Source: Hsuehochloa calcarea
Lineage: Eukaryota; Streptophyta; Magnoliopsida; Poales; Poaceae
Reading direction: 5' to 3'
DNA: 64,000 nucleotides
Assembly: GCA_036346395.1 (NCBI GenBank)
Contig: CM070604.1
Span: 38,653,662 to 38,717,661 of the forward strand
Under the pieces are notes generated by a model. That model saw only the letters and a program-made list of their open reading frames with translations. It made no database searches and had not been told where the DNA came from. This document shows positions 34,318-46,206 of the stretch, piece by piece. Numbering within the stretch: position 1 is the first letter of the stretch; each line of letters opens with the position of its first letter. A program made the position numbers and the translations under genes.

Positions 34318-36000
34318 ATTTCGCCGAAATCGGAAGTTCCGATTATACCTGCGGTAGTTCCGGTCACTCAGTCGGAAGTTCCCAAATTTACAGGCCGCTC
34401 TATCGACAATCGAAAGTTCGGTCTTCGGTCACGGAAGTTCCGCGTGGTACTTCCGCGTAAGCAATGGAAGTTCCGATTGTCCCGCATGTAAGAACAACAC
34501 GTACTGGAAATTTCCAAAAATCCGAAATACTCAAAAATTGCTGCTCTTCTCGCGTCAAGTCTCACAGGACATCATCCTAAACAACATCTTAACCTCATCG
34601 AGAAGGAATCGCAGACAAAGATCCATTAATCAAAGTGAAATCGGATTTCTTGAATATTTGACATGAAAGACCAAAAACTGAAATTCGCATGATTCTTGGA
34701 TTCTTGAGTGATTAAACTTTGAGGATAGCTACTTAATAGCCTATAGATTTTCATGCCATCTCAAGAAGAGAAACGAGATTTTCATCCAAGACCTAGGCAT
34801 GAGAAGAAAAAACAGAGAAAGCCAAAAATCAAGAACTGAGATTACAGTTGATTTGCTCTTGGGAAAAGTTGATCAAATGATCTTGTGGCATCATCCCAAC
34901 AAAGAGCAACTCATTTTGGCACTTCCCAACCAGAATCAAGCCAAAAACCAAAATCTCAAGAATCAAGCCTTAACGAGAGAATAAGAACAGAGGCATGAAC
35001 AGGAAAGTAAACAAGAGATTTTTCATTACTTGCACCAATGGATTACAGAGACACACACAGAGGAATGATTACAAAGAACTCAATCCATCCTCTCCCTCTC
35101 CATCGCAAGAACACACACAAAAACAAAAAAGAGAAAGAGAGCCAGGAGGTCAAGAAGAGAGGCACACACACACAGACATCTCCTGCCTTCTCCCAACAAC
35201 TAAAGGCACAAAGCAAAATAACCTCTCAAAGCCTCTTTTGACTAGCTAACCCTAATTCATTCTCCCAAAAAGTCCCCTTACAACCAGGCCTTCACCTCTA
35301 TTTATAGCCATTGGCTAACGGGTCTCCAACCCGTTACGCCGGCTAAACCCGAACGGATCCCACTTCCACTTGTGCCGCCTTACGAAATTACCCTTTCGCC
35401 CCTCGTGCACCTTCTGGAAGGTCCCGCATTCCTTGTTGTCCACGACTCGCAACCACCTCGAGTGCACGCCGTCTTCGACACACCTTGACCGTTCTGACCT
35501 CAACGCCACCTGCGTCTAGTCCGGTCTCCACGTGTCTCGCCACGACTCTGCCTCGACGTCCTGCAACCAGCACAGACAAGAAACACATCACATAGCATTG
35601 CTCTAGATACTAGAATCAACATTTGCATTAGACTCAAAACCATTCATAAACCACACAACTCAAAATCAAAAACTATGCGCTCACTGCTAAGTTCTGCACA
35701 CAATCGGAAGTTCCGGTTTCTATAAGGCGGAAGTACCAATCTTCGGAACTTCCGCATTCCCAGGGCGGAAGCTCCGCACAATACCAAATCAAAACACACT
35801 GCTCAGGTCAATCGGAAGTTCCACTTTCCCAGGGCGGAAGTTTCGATGATCGGTACTTCCGCATTCCCAGGGCGGAAGTTCCGCACAGTACAGAATCACA
35901 ACAACAGCAGCACAACGGCAGTGAATCAAATCACAAACTTTTCAACAACAGCGTCAAATACTCATCACTCGCATGGGGACACCTCTCACATGGTCTCTCA
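34318..36000 (-). repeat. LTR copy 2 (5' LTR in element orientation)
   Basis: Homologous to 32545-34217 but clearly diverged. It lacks the counterpart of the first roughly 200 bases of copy 1. CGGAAGTTCCG-type palindromes cluster at 34328-34480 and 35700-35885. Confidence 0.8.
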
Positions 36001-36005
36001 GCGTC

Positions 36006-37751
36006 TGGGTCCGCTCATCCAGAATCTTCCAGAGTGCTTCAAATTATCACTGTTGGTTCTTGTTACATAACCGCTCGAATAGGTTCATCAAGTTCTTGTT
36101 GAAGAACTGCTTGTAGAAGTTTGCACCCAAGTACCTCATGCACCATCTACTATGTAGATCCGCCAAGTGGTTCATTATCTCCTTGTTGTAGCTGAGTTAT
36201 TGCACTCAGCAGGCCCGCATGCCGATCAAGTATAACGCATACGTTTGGATGGCCCTGTACAACAGAAATCCTCAAATACCGTAGGAACCACAACCAGCTA
36301 TCTGTGTTCTCACTTTCAACGAAAGTGAATGCCACGGGAAGAACTTGATTGTTCCCTGCATCGCTATTGCGATCGATGTCGCCCTTATACTTTCCAGTCA
36401 GGAATGTGACATCCACGCACAAGATTGGATGGTAGTGCCGGAATGCATTGACACATAGACCAAAGGCGAATAATGCACACTACCCTCTTATTGGCACATT
36501 TCGGACGTGTGGAATCTTGAATATCGACATGAGTGCCGAGATTCCTGTTTTGTATAACTCGGAGTAGCTTGGGAAGGTTGTGGTAGGAGTCCTCGAAAGT
36601 ATCGAATCTTGATTCTAATGCCTTCTGTTTTGCCCTCCACGCGTTGGCATAACTGAATGTGTAATAGAGGCATAGCTGAATGTGTACTGGAACCTTACCT
36701 CAATCGCCCGAATAATGGATTGTGGCTCAAAATCTAGATTATCCACGATCTCATCATATATGAGGTTGGCGATAAAGCATGATGACAGGTTCCTATAGTT
36801 CTACACTGACTCAGCGACGAAACATGGGTGAGAGACCATTATGGAGCATTTCCAGTAGGTGTCTCACTTAGACTGAAATGCGTGCACTCGTTAAGGGAAT
36901 CCCGCTATGTCGCACTTCACGTTGTAGCATTTTGGGTTAGACTTGACAACTGTGAATGTACGTCACACCAACAAGGCCCAAAATTTGATCGTATCCTACA
37001 CGGCCTCCTTGCATTTGTACATAGCTCCTTACCTGACCTCACTCTAGTTGTACTCCCACGGCACACGTGAGCCTTCGTTAACGAGGTTGTCGAACTGGTA
37101 TGTGTTCCACTCGGATGGAACCGCTTGCTGGTCCACATCATCCTTGTCGTCGGATCCTTCATCTTCTAACAATATCATGTAGTCCCGGTCTTCAAGATCC
37201 ATCGTTTGCACTAGGGCTTCCAGCTCCTCACCCTCGTCGGCAAGCCCGCTAGCTTGCCTGACTGAAGGAGTTACTTCCGCGGGGTCTTCATCGGCAACAT
37301 CAGCAACTCCGGGAGCTTCGAACATTGTGTGCATCGCGCTGTGGCTGGAGTCCCTGACTTCTTCTTCGGTATCACCACCTCCTTCTTGTTCAGCCACCGA
37401 TGCAGGAGTAAGCTTGGAATAAAACTGGGCCAGAAGGACCAAATCTCACCCTTCCTCACTTTCCATGCGTACATATGACTGCCACGACCTTGTTCCCTTG
37501 AGCTGCACTAACTCCCAATATATACGCTGTGTTGCTCGGGGGGGGGGCAAGGCAACTCAATCTCAGGTCATACACATCATGGTCTAAATCAAATGAGTGA
37601 AACCACCACCGCACAACAGTGCCTCATGTACGCTGCTCTGGTCTTGCCAGGGGCACGGTCGTCGATTGAAAATAACGAAATTAATCCCCTCGGGACCCTC
37701 AAGAATAGTCCCCTCACCATAGTAAATTTTGAAATTAGTGACGTCCGACAT
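36006..37751 (-). pseudogene. mudrA-like transposase, N-terminal and core part
   Basis: The start codon on minus is at 37751, giving MSDVTNFKIYYGEGTILEGP, a typical MULE N-terminus. An acidic region follows (about 37044-37440). The MULE transposase core reads VDVTFLTGKYKGDI, NNQVLPVAFTFVESENTDSW, LWFLRYLRISVVQG and VCVILDRHAGLLSAI at 36190-36420, with the first catalytic Asp in the VDVTFL block. It continues HLADLHSRWCMRYLGANFYK to about 36010. Frameshifts and stops are present. The rest is at 31500-32539 beyond the LTR element. Confidence 0.83.
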
Positions 37752-38340
37752 ATTTGACACACTTCACCGTAAACAAGATTCTGCGATTAACCAGATATCT
37801 AAAAATAAACTACCCATCGAAAAGGATTATGTACAACGTACTGCACTACATAACCGTACATGTAAAACTATGTAATCCATTCGGTTAAAAAAAAATTACC
37901 TGAAAGGTTAGCGACCGGACAAAAGCGCTTCGCTATCTTCTCTCCTCCCCACTACTCTACTCCCTTCCCTCCCTGCTTTCTCTTTTTTAAAAAATAAAAG
38001 TGAGTTTTCCTCGAATTTTAGGGTTTTAAGGGTCTTTTATAGGAGATATTGTGTCACCATTTGGAATGGTGACAGGGACTTGTCGGATCCCTATCGCCAA
38101 TTGAAATGGTGGTTTTTCAAATTTTAATATTAAAAAATTAGGGATCCATATCGCCATTTGATTTGACGACAGTCACCTGCGCTAATTCAACAGACGACAT
38201 GGAGCTCTAGGCACTGTTGAGCCCCCTATCGCCAGTGGTCAGGCTCCTGTCGCCAATTGGAATGGCGATTGGGACCTGTTGTCATTCCAAGTGGCGGTAG
38301 GGACCTAGTTTTGTAATTGTTTTGGGCGACTACCTAATTT

Positions 38341-38640
38341 TGTAAAAAAAATTCAAAATGATATTATTTTGAATAAATCGTGTCGCATGTAGGAGATGGA
38401 GGCGGCGGCGACCGCTCGTTCGACAGGAGACAGCGACTCTAGGAACTGGCTGGAAAGGGTTAACACTAGGTCTAGACAAATGTCCTTAATACCCTGATGA
38501 AAAATATTATAATTACAAACAAAATTCTATTATATCATTAATCAATCAATTACCAGATATGATCTATACTACCACCATATACTACTAGTAGAATGTACCA
38601 TAAATTTTCTTTTTGAAAAAATCTACCATATGTAGAAGTT
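38341..38640. other. Unassigned AT-rich stretch
   Basis: Contains a short GC-rich segment (GGAGGCGGCGGCGACCGC) and otherwise AT-rich sequence without recognisable features. Confidence 0.4.
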
Positions 38641-39890
38641 TATAACCGAAATACTATAAAATCCCAAATTCAGAGTTCATTTGAAGCATTTAAAAATAAA
38701 ACTAACCCCTTGAATTTTATTATTTAAGTTCAAGCTTAATTTGATTTTATTAGTAGTTAAAATGATTTAACGATAATAATGTAAACTTTCAATTAAATTC
38801 AAAACTATTTTATTTTAGTTCCTTGAGTTTCAAAGTATTTTCTGTAATTCTAGCAATTTTTGTAGTTTATTTGCTATTTCTTAGAGATCGGTTTTATTTA
38901 ATTTGATTTCTGAAATTTGGAAATCTTCTTTTCCTGGATTTTTTCCTTTTGGGCCGAATTCCCTTTTCTTTCTGGTCCTCTTTCCTTTTCCCGGCCTTTT
39001 TTCTTCAACGTCGGCCCGGCCCGTTCTTCCTTTCTTGCGTGCGCTTGGCCCAGCTCACCCCTACCTCCTCCTGTCAATGTCGAGCGGGCCGGCCTTGTCA
39101 GTGCGCCACATCACCCCAATCTCCTTCCTCCCAGCACTGCACCCGTGTTCGGTTCCAACACTAAGTCGTTTTCGTCCTAGCCTCCAACCCTCCCTCTCTC
39201 TACCTTTAAAAGCCACTCGACCCCCTCCGTTTCCTCACCTCAAGCCGCCATTGCCCCAGAAACCCTAGTCGATGTTGCCCCAGAAGCCCTAGCCACGCTA
39301 CCTTCTTGTGTTTTGACATCGCCACCACCATTGGAGCTGGAGTGCTAGCTCATCGTGCCACTGCTATGGAGCTTCTCTGATGGTGTCGTTCATGTCGAAA
39401 GAATCGCCTCGTCTTCACCAAGCCTCAAGAGAAGCCAATCGGATAGAGGAGTTTTTCCTCTCCCGCCGCCGCCGTCGTCGTTCCACCGCCGATTGCTTCA
39501 CCATTGGTGAGTCCTGAGCATCATCGTCCACCTTCCTAGCTTCACCTCCTCATGTTCTACGTGTTACACACCTCGCCGACCCCAAGAACCCTTTGCTTCG
39601 CAGTCGCCGCCGCAAGCCGAGCTGCTCCGCCGCTTACCCCTTGTTGTCGTTGCCGTGGTCACCGCCGGTGGTAGTCGATCACGTCACGGTGTTCATCGTT
39701 GCTCCTTTTCCTAGATCCAAGCCCACGCCACCTCTGCCGTGCCCCGCCGCCGTTGGAACCTTGGTCCTCGAGGACCGCCACCGTCGCAGTCGATGTGGCA
39801 CGCCACCTAACCTCCACCTCAGCTGCCACCTCAGCTTTGCGCCAGCGTGCTAGTCCTCTTCAGCAGCCCGCGTGTCAACCCCGAGCTTTA
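38641..39890 (+). repeat. Degraded gypsy-type LTR fragment
   Basis: The AT-rich part with GTAGTTTATTTGCTATTTC and the following shift to GC-rich sequence (TTTGGGCCGAATTCCC) parallel the gypsy LTRs at 12824 and 20946. They share the order U3, GC-rich leader, TATA-like TTTAAAAGCC (about 39205) and CCAGAAACCCTAG. Ends and partner copy were not found. Confidence 0.5.
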
Positions 39891-39896
39891 ATCGCG

Positions 39897-40128
39897 TGGA
39901 CGAAGTCCACGGTGGACCGTGTCTCAAACATGTGGATCCAACCTATCACAATCCTATTCCATGAGCAAGGTTCACCATGCGCCGTAGACCTCCTCTCTGT
40001 GGACCTGGTCTATGGACGAAATCCACGGTGGACCGTGTCTCAAACATGTGGATCCAACCTATCACAATCCTGTTCCATGAGCCAGGTTCACCATGCGCCG
40101 CAGACCTCCTCTCTGTGGACCTGGTCTA
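39897..40128 (+). repeat. 116-bp tandem duplication
   Basis: The unit TGGACGAARTCCACGGTGGA through GGACCTGGTCTA occurs at 39897 and again at 40013 with few differences. Confidence 0.93.
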
Positions 40129-40489
40129 TAGACCATGGTCCCAAATGTCAGTGTATTTTATTTATTTTCTTTTAGAAATTTAATTTTGGATAAAATTCCT
40201 TTTTCTTTTGCAACGAAATAGGAAAAATAGCCCCCCCGAACGAATTAGCAAAAATTGTACCGCAGATGTGCCGGTAGACAACATGTGCACCCTGTCGTGC
40301 CCCCACCATTTGGATCCACCCTGCCATGCCTGCCGCACGGTAGTTTGCTTGCCGAGCGCCCCACCTAGCGGCAGGTGGCCTACCCACACCACCTATCGCT
40401 CGGTGGGTATGCGGTGGGGGGATCCGGGCAATGGGAGGTCGCCATGTGGCCTACTGCGCAGTTCTGGTGTTCTTTGAATTGGCGACCAG
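40129..40489. other. Unassigned stretch upstream of copia protease relic
   Basis: Possibly copia gag sequence, given what follows, but no motif is readable. Confidence 0.35.
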
Positions 40490-40981
40490 ATGGTTGTCCT
40501 ATTGGCTGTGGCATGCGAGCGTGCCGCGGACGTCGTCAGGCTGAAGGAGGAAGAGGAGGAGGAGTGGCTTGCACGCGCCAAGAAGAGGGAGCAAGGTGGC
40601 TACTCTTTCGGCGGTGACAAGGGCAGTGGCAGCAGTGGTGACAACCGCTGTAAGCCAAAGCGTATGGAGCAGGCCCACCTGACGCAAGCCGACGACGATG
40701 AGCCTGTGCTTCTCATGGCGCAGGTGTGTGCGCTCACTGAGGTATCCGTGGGCGCGGGTACTGATGTGGTGCTCAACGAGGTGCACGCACAGGTGCATCT
40801 AGAGCGCGAGGAGGACGCCCATGACGACGCTTGGTATCTGGACATCGTCGCTAGCAATCACATGTCCGGGTGGCAGGCATGCTTCGTGGAGATGGACAAG
40901 GGCGTCACCGGCTCTGTCAAGTTTGGCAACGGCTCGGTGGTGGAAATACTTGGGCGTGGCACCGTCCTGTTCACTTGTCGG

Positions 40982-41564
40982 TAGGGATGGCAATCGGGCG
41001 TAGCAGGTACGGGTAGTGCTCGCCTATACCCATACTCGCGACCCCGAATTCCCCCCACGGATATACCCGCAAAGGACGACGGGCGAAAAAACTCGCCTAT
41101 ACCCGTCCCCCGCGGGCTTGCCCATTTACCCGCGAATAATGCATTACCGCCTGTGGGTACCCATCGCCCGCGGACATGCTCATTACCCGCGAGTAATGCA
41201 TACATCAAGTTCATCATAATTCACACATCAATGGTGCATCACACATTCAACAACTAATAAAGTTCATCACAATTCACACATCAATGGTGTATCACACATT
41301 CAACAACTAATAAAGTTCATCGCAATTCACATATCATGTTCGACAAGACAACTAATCAAGTTCAACAGATAAAATACAAATACAAATTGACATAGTTTCT
41401 TACACATGTGGGTAGATTACGGGTAATTGGGCGAAGCGGGTACGGGTGGAGCTTACCCATGCCTATGCCCGTTTACCCGATGGGCAAAGAAAGACGCCCA
41501 TACCCACCTCCATTAGGGTATCGCCCGCGGGCACGCGGGTAATCGGGCACAATTGCTATCTCTA
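40982..41564. mobile_element. Non-autonomous hAT element, 583 bp
   Basis: The ends TAGGGATGGCAATCGGGC and, in reverse complement, TAGAGATAGCAATTGTGC form imperfect inverted repeats typical of small plant hAT elements. The flanks are CTTGTCGG (40974-40981) and CTTGCCGG (41565-41572), an 8-bp duplication with one mismatch. Inner sequence is rich in ACCCGC and GCGGGT motifs. There is no coding capacity. Confidence 0.88.
41207..41337. repeat. 53-bp tandem repeat, about 2.5 copies
   Basis: AAGTTCATCRCAATTCACAC, then the ATCAATGGTG and CAACAACTAAT blocks, starts at 41207, 41260 and 41313, inside the small hAT element. Confidence 0.9.
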
Positions 41565-41985
41565 CTTGCCGGAATGGGGAGCACCTTACGCTGACGGGGG
41601 TGTACTACATTCCACGACTGTGTAGCAACATAGTGTGCCTCGGACAGCTCGACGAGAATGGCTACCAGATACTCATCCAGGACGGTGTGCTCACGATCCG
41701 CGACCGGCAGTGTCGCACATTTGCTCGGTTAAACCGCACTCGCAACTGGCTCTATGTGCTCACCCTCAGTATTGCACAACGATGTAGCGGAGTGCGAGCA
41801 GCCAGGGGCGCGCGCAGCGGGCGCAAGGCGCACATGACACGGTGGGCAGCCGCAATGCATTGGTGAACGTGTGACATGACGTCACGTCGGCAGCCAGCGT
41901 CGTGATGGGCGGCGTAGGCGTAGCGTGGAGGGCGAGACGAGCTGTGCACAAGGATCGACATCGTAAAAAAATGCATCGAGTATTA

Positions 41986-42227
41986 GAGGGTGTTTGTTGA
42001 ATAATTTTTTATGGCTGGTTATTGCATTTGCTAGTTATGACATTAAGTATTTCAGTTTTTGCTTTGCGTGGCTAACTAATAGTCATGACATTAAATATTT
42101 TAGTTTTTTCTTTGTATAGCTAACTGATAGTTATGATATCGAGTGTTTCAGTTTTTGTTTTGTATGTATAAAGTGATAAAAAAATAAAAATACTATACTA
42201 GTTTTTTAGACAACATCAAACACTATA
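41986..42227. mobile_element. Tourist-like MITE, 242 bp
   Basis: The ends GAGGGTGTTTGTTG and, in reverse complement, TATAGTGTTTGATGTTG form imperfect inverted repeats, and TTA lies on both sides, the PIF/Harbinger duplication. The interior has three degenerate repeats of about 50 bases (GCTARYTATGACATTAAGTA and similar). Confidence 0.5.
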
Positions 42228-43368
42228 TTATCGTTTATTCATCTTCACCGTAGACGTTTATGCGCGTTCAGAAGAAGGCCTTGATGCCAACAGGTAGACC
42301 CAGCTACGCACAAGCATTGGCAGCGGCCTACAAATAACTCCCTACCCCTACTAGTTGTTCATGTAGGCAGAGAGGTACACTGGTTACTGGCTGGAGTGAG
42401 GCTTTGGCTCTTCTCTTCTCTCCCATCTTCGTAGAGTGCAGCAGGGAGGCAGGCTCTCACATCAACCATAATAATGTACATTCTTTCACCTTGCCCTTTT
42501 ACTTTTTTTGTGCAGCAAACGTGTCAGTTTATTACGACTCTTGTCAGAGAACTCACGCTTAAAACAGGACTAGCTAGCTAGGTAAATACCCACGTTGCTA
42601 CGAATATAAAAAAGAAAATTACCTTAGCATATCACTACCGTGCTTTAGCTTGCGCCACACCATTAACTCCCTCACGGCACCCAGCCGAGCTCTGCTCTGA
42701 CGGCTTGACCTGTGTGATGTCTCCGCCGTTGTGCCTTCCGCACTGCTTCCTCCTGCGGCTCCGCTGCCATGCCTGGACAAGCTCCGCTGCAGCCCGTGTC
42801 ATGTCTCGTGTGTCGTGCCTTCGGCTATGCTAGCACGCCTGGCCGCCCATCGCAGCAGTCTGGATGCTAAGTTCAAGGGCTCAGTAAACCATGTTGTGAA
42901 GAGCATTCAACAGAAGAAAAAACAAATAGCGTCAAGATTGCAATATCAACCATCACAAAAAACATTTCAAAACGCTCGTTGAATGCTTGCACATTACAAA
43001 ATATTGTTTCCTCTGTTGCTACATAGTGCAGTGTAATTATTCTCCTGCAATCTGCATTTTGGGTTCAAAGAATAACATCATGTGTATATGCATGAAACAA
43101 TATGTTATCTGGATGCCAAATAACTCAGTAAAACGCGTTGATGATACTGAGAATGTTGATGCTTGTGAGAACTATGTTATAAAAAAAAATCAATTCATCA
43201 CAAACCATTTTAGTCTATTGCAGAATAGTGAATCAGTAAGTAGACTGCATATTTGAAGGACAACAGGAATATTCACATAAAACCATATCCAATTTCAACT
43301 TGCACTGCATCTGAACTGTCATACATACAAATAGATCTCAATGATGAGATAGAAATCGCAATATACCA
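42228..43368. other. Unassigned stretch
   Basis: ORFs of up to about 90 codons occur on plus (42731-42982, 42987-43256), but they match no family I know and have no supporting signals. I see nothing else supportable. Confidence 0.35.
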
Positions 43369-43376
43369 ACTACAAG

Positions 43377-44727
43377 CAGTGGCGGAGCTAGAAATTAGAT
43401 GATAGGGGTGCACACTTCACACTTATAATTCTATAGTTTGTACAATGATTTTATAACATCATAAATCGAACACATAGGTTCCAAATTTGTCAAAAGTACA
43501 ATGCAAATAATTCGAATAAGGTCTTACATGAATAGGAAATTACAAAATATGCAACTATACAAAAAAAAATTATAATACTATTTTACGCATTTTCATGTCT
43601 TAAAAACGTTTCATTGCATCATCTTCATTAACCTTCAAGAAAATTTTTCTCTCAATAAATGTGGCTAAACAATCGTTCAAGAATTGATTGCCCATACTAT
43701 TTCTCAACTTGTTCTTCACAAGACTTATAGCGGAAAATACACATACCGGTGACGGTGATGAAGTGGATGAAATATTCTTTGCCTTGACTTCTCCATCCCG
43801 AAAAAAAAAAGATGTCTCTATTCCTCTTCATGTCTCTACAATCTACGTTGGCTGATTGACATATCGTAACAAAATCACTGAGACAGTGACAGTGAGAAGG
43901 CAAACCATATGATCTATAACTCTATTAAGAAAACAACCACTACGGCACTACTCAGACACTCAGTACTCCCGGACTCCGTCTTAGTCTCCAACCAACATAT
44001 TTACATACAGAGTAATAGAAAGTCAGAAAACAACTCACAGCAACAGGCATGGCTCAAAGGAACTCACCTGCTTCACCAAACCAACAGCACGACAACACCC
44101 AAGCACGGAGCACCAGCGTATTTCAAGCTCCTGCGTCCCTGTCGTCCTAGCTCCCAAGTCCCACGCCGTGCCAAGGTGCCGCGCTGTCACCGACCCAGTC
44201 CCGCCTCTGCCTCGCACCACCGGTCACCTGGCACCTGCTCACACGCCACGCTGCCACCCTCCGCGTTGCGCCAACGACTGCCTGCTCTTGGCCGCCCGCT
44301 CCACACCGCCTGCTTCCCTGCCTCTCTGGTCGCTGCCTCGCTAGTCCTCGGCTCCTCGTATCGGTGAATTAGGGAGGAGAGGACTGAGGAGATATTAGGG
44401 TTGGGGAGGAGATGATTGGAGTGGTCTGTGCCTCTGTGGACTGTGCTGTGGTGTATTCGGCTGACTATGGCCTGTGGGTTTGGAGTCTAGGACCTTCGGT
44501 GGTGGCTTGGTGGGCTGGCCGGCCGGGCTTTCATGAGAAACATAGCCCACTGAATACTGATTCACTGATGACTGAAGTTTGAACTCTGAAGAGTCAAGAG
44601 TGACTGAGTGTGAGTTAAGAACTATTACTGATGTCTGATAAACTAATTACTGAATAAGTCCCTTGTTGTTTTTCTAATTTTTGGAAGTGCCGGTGCATAT
44701 CCGGCACCCCACCTGGTTCCGCCCCTT
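43377..44727 (-). mobile_element. hAT derivative, 1351 bp
   Basis: The ends CAGTGGCGGAGC and, in reverse complement, AAGGGGCGGAACC form imperfect inverted repeats. Exact 8-bp duplications ACTACAAG flank them (43369-43376 and 44728-44735). The minus strand carries the C-terminus of a hAT transposase; the rest of the gene is missing. It is therefore an internally deleted relative of the element at 26312. Confidence 0.92.
43600..43760 (-). pseudogene. hAT transposase C-terminal dimerisation domain
   Basis: On minus the reading is VFSAISLVKNKLRNSMGNQF, then LNDCLATFIERKIF and EDDAMKRF before a TAA at 43600-43602. This matches the dimerisation domain of TTF-type hAT transposases and parallels MNIIKTDLRNRLSDEWLNDL in the element at 26312. 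Confidence 0.82.
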
Positions 44728-44735
44728 ACTACAAG

Positions 44736-45250
44736 CACTGTTGGAGCGTTGTAGCTCTAAATAAATCCACCCACATGATAAGAAGCTAAATTGGCTCATA
44801 AACGTAACAGCACTTAAATAGACAAGACCCCTCATCGCGTTGACATAAAAAGTGAAACAAAAACAAAATGTTGGATGCACTGCACTGGTCTCCATTCATC
44901 ACTACCTAACTAATTCAAAACTGAAACGGTAGGAAAAAACAATCATTAGTTTGGCAAGCATTTGCAAATAAAAAGGACTTGTATTGTACTGTCCCAGATA
45001 TGGAATTACCGAAAAGCTCATCGTATGAATCAATTAGTATAAAAATTGAAAATACCATTATTCTATAAGCACCGGTAAGTTTTGTACGGAACAGTCATAG
45101 CTTGGGACATAGAGAATACCTATATATGCATTATGCATATGTATTCTATGCATGTACACCCAGCGATTCTTTTCGCTGAACGGATGTCGGCTAGTGGAGG
45201 GGGAGGAAGCCGTAGAATCCTAACTATCCCTTGATATCCCCTCCGCCATT
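44736..45250. other. Unassigned stretch
   Basis: No coding region is supportable. It could contain the 3' end of the Helitron whose helicase relic follows, but I could not identify a convincing hairpin plus CTRRT terminus. Confidence 0.35.
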
Positions 45251-45251
45251 A

Positions 45252-46195
45252 TCATCCACAGACCACAACACAATCCTGTGCCTTGTTGATCATCATCGTG
45301 AAGTTGAGCTTGATGGGGAATTGCTTTATCTTGAATCGAAACAAGACCATATCGTTGTCAGATGGGCACAGAAGTATCCGAGGCAAGAACACCCTCTTAT
45401 CGACGTGTTGGCCCAACACGATCTTGGCGTCTATCGCATTCTTATGGAACTCACGTACCACCAGCCTCGTCTCATTGCATAGTCTATTAGCAGGGTCAAT
45501 GTTTCGTAGTAGTATCACGAGACAGTTAATCTTGATATTGAGTACATGCAAAGGCAGCCCGTTAAGGGTCAGGTTGTTTAGGAATTGGGGGAGGGTAGTA
45601 GCTGTGGGGATCGTTCTCCTCTCGATCGAAGCTATGGTACACCATCTCCTCCCCACGAAATAGGTTAATCATCTTCGTATTGATCCTATCGACGTACTCA
45701 TTCCGGGTCGACAGGATGGCCCGAGATGTGATATAGTTTGGGTCTGAAAGGTTCTCATCCAACATAGGGAACATGCTCTGTATGAGTTTATCGAGGTCGG
45801 TGTCATTCCTGGTATGTGGCATGTAGATCTCGTTTGGAAGCCGTAAGCAACAATCCTCATTGGTCTCCTCAGTGTCGTTCTCGATCCGAAGTAGGAACTA
45901 TGCGAACTCAAGATGGCTCTGGGCCCTCATGTTACGGATGAGCCTAAGCTGACACATGCATCCCCATAGGTATGAGTTACGCAATTTCGCGTCGGATATA
46001 TGTGGGCTCGTCCCCTTGCGAACAACCAAAAGAACCTGTCGGAAGTCTCCACCGAACACGATTGTCTTCCCCCCAACGGTACGTCACATCGGCCCATGAT
46101 GTCACACATGCTACTGTCTTGGGCCTCGGCCACTTGTTGCTTTGTCATTGAGGCTTCGTCCCATATGAACCATGCAAAACCAAATAATCTATAAT
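45252..46195 (-). pseudogene. Helitron Rep/helicase C-terminal part (Pif1-like)
   Basis: The minus reading, spread over three frames, contains WDEASMTKQQ (Walker B-like DEAxM), IMGRCDVPLGG, NYITSRAILSTRNEYVDRIN, GEEMVYHSFD, LTLNGLPLHVLNIKINC, LCNETRLVVR and MMINKAQ. These are helicase motifs in the order seen in plant Helitron transposases. The Rep nuclease part is not visible. It is non-functional because of frameshifts and stops. Confidence 0.83.
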
Positions 46196-46206
46196 CACTT
46201 AGCAAA

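Larger units (their letters stand above)
32545..36000 (-). mobile_element. LTR element with almost no internal region, inserted in MULE
   Basis: Two diverged LTR copies (32545-34217 and about 34318-36000) stand almost head to tail, with only about 100 bases between them. The element reads on minus: the LTR starts TGAGAGACCATGTG and ends in TTCGGTCCTTCA, and a TATA box (GGCTATAAATAG) lies in each copy. The purine tract AAAAGGGGAGGATC lies on minus directly before the 34217 LTR start. A GCGTC duplication flanks the unit. LTR style resembles SIRE-type copia LTRs. It is either a deletion derivative or a genuinely non-autonomous element. Confidence 0.85.
31175..38340 (-). mobile_element. MULE (Mutator-like) element, interrupted by an LTR insertion
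   Basis: A mudrA-like transposase runs on minus in two pieces. Terminal sequences related in inverted orientation lie near both ends: CAAATGGCGATAGGAATCCC at about 31184, and its near match on minus at about 38115-38160. The right flank (38040-38330) holds several copies of TCGCCAWTTGRAATGGYG-type motifs. The outer limits and the 9-bp duplication could not be fixed. About 3.5 kb of the span is the younger LTR element. Confidence 0.75.
40490..41790 (+). pseudogene. Copia gag-protease relic, split by a small hAT element
   Basis: The reading contains gag tail ADVVRLKEEEEEEWLARAKK, then protease YLDIVASNHMSGWQACF (active-site DSGA is DIVA here), VKFGNGSVVEILGRGTVLF, and, beyond the insert, LTLTGVYYIPRLCSNIVCLG and TFARLNRTRNWLYVL. 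This is the protease plus pre-integrase start of a copia polyprotein. The catalytic Ser-Gly pair is changed, so it is dead apart from the insertion. It fades out after about 41790. Confidence 0.82.

Noticed and set aside
44395..44740. Separate hAT terminus at GGTTCCGCCCCTT
   Set aside because: It pairs with the terminus at 43377 through the shared ACTACAAG duplication and is not an independent element.
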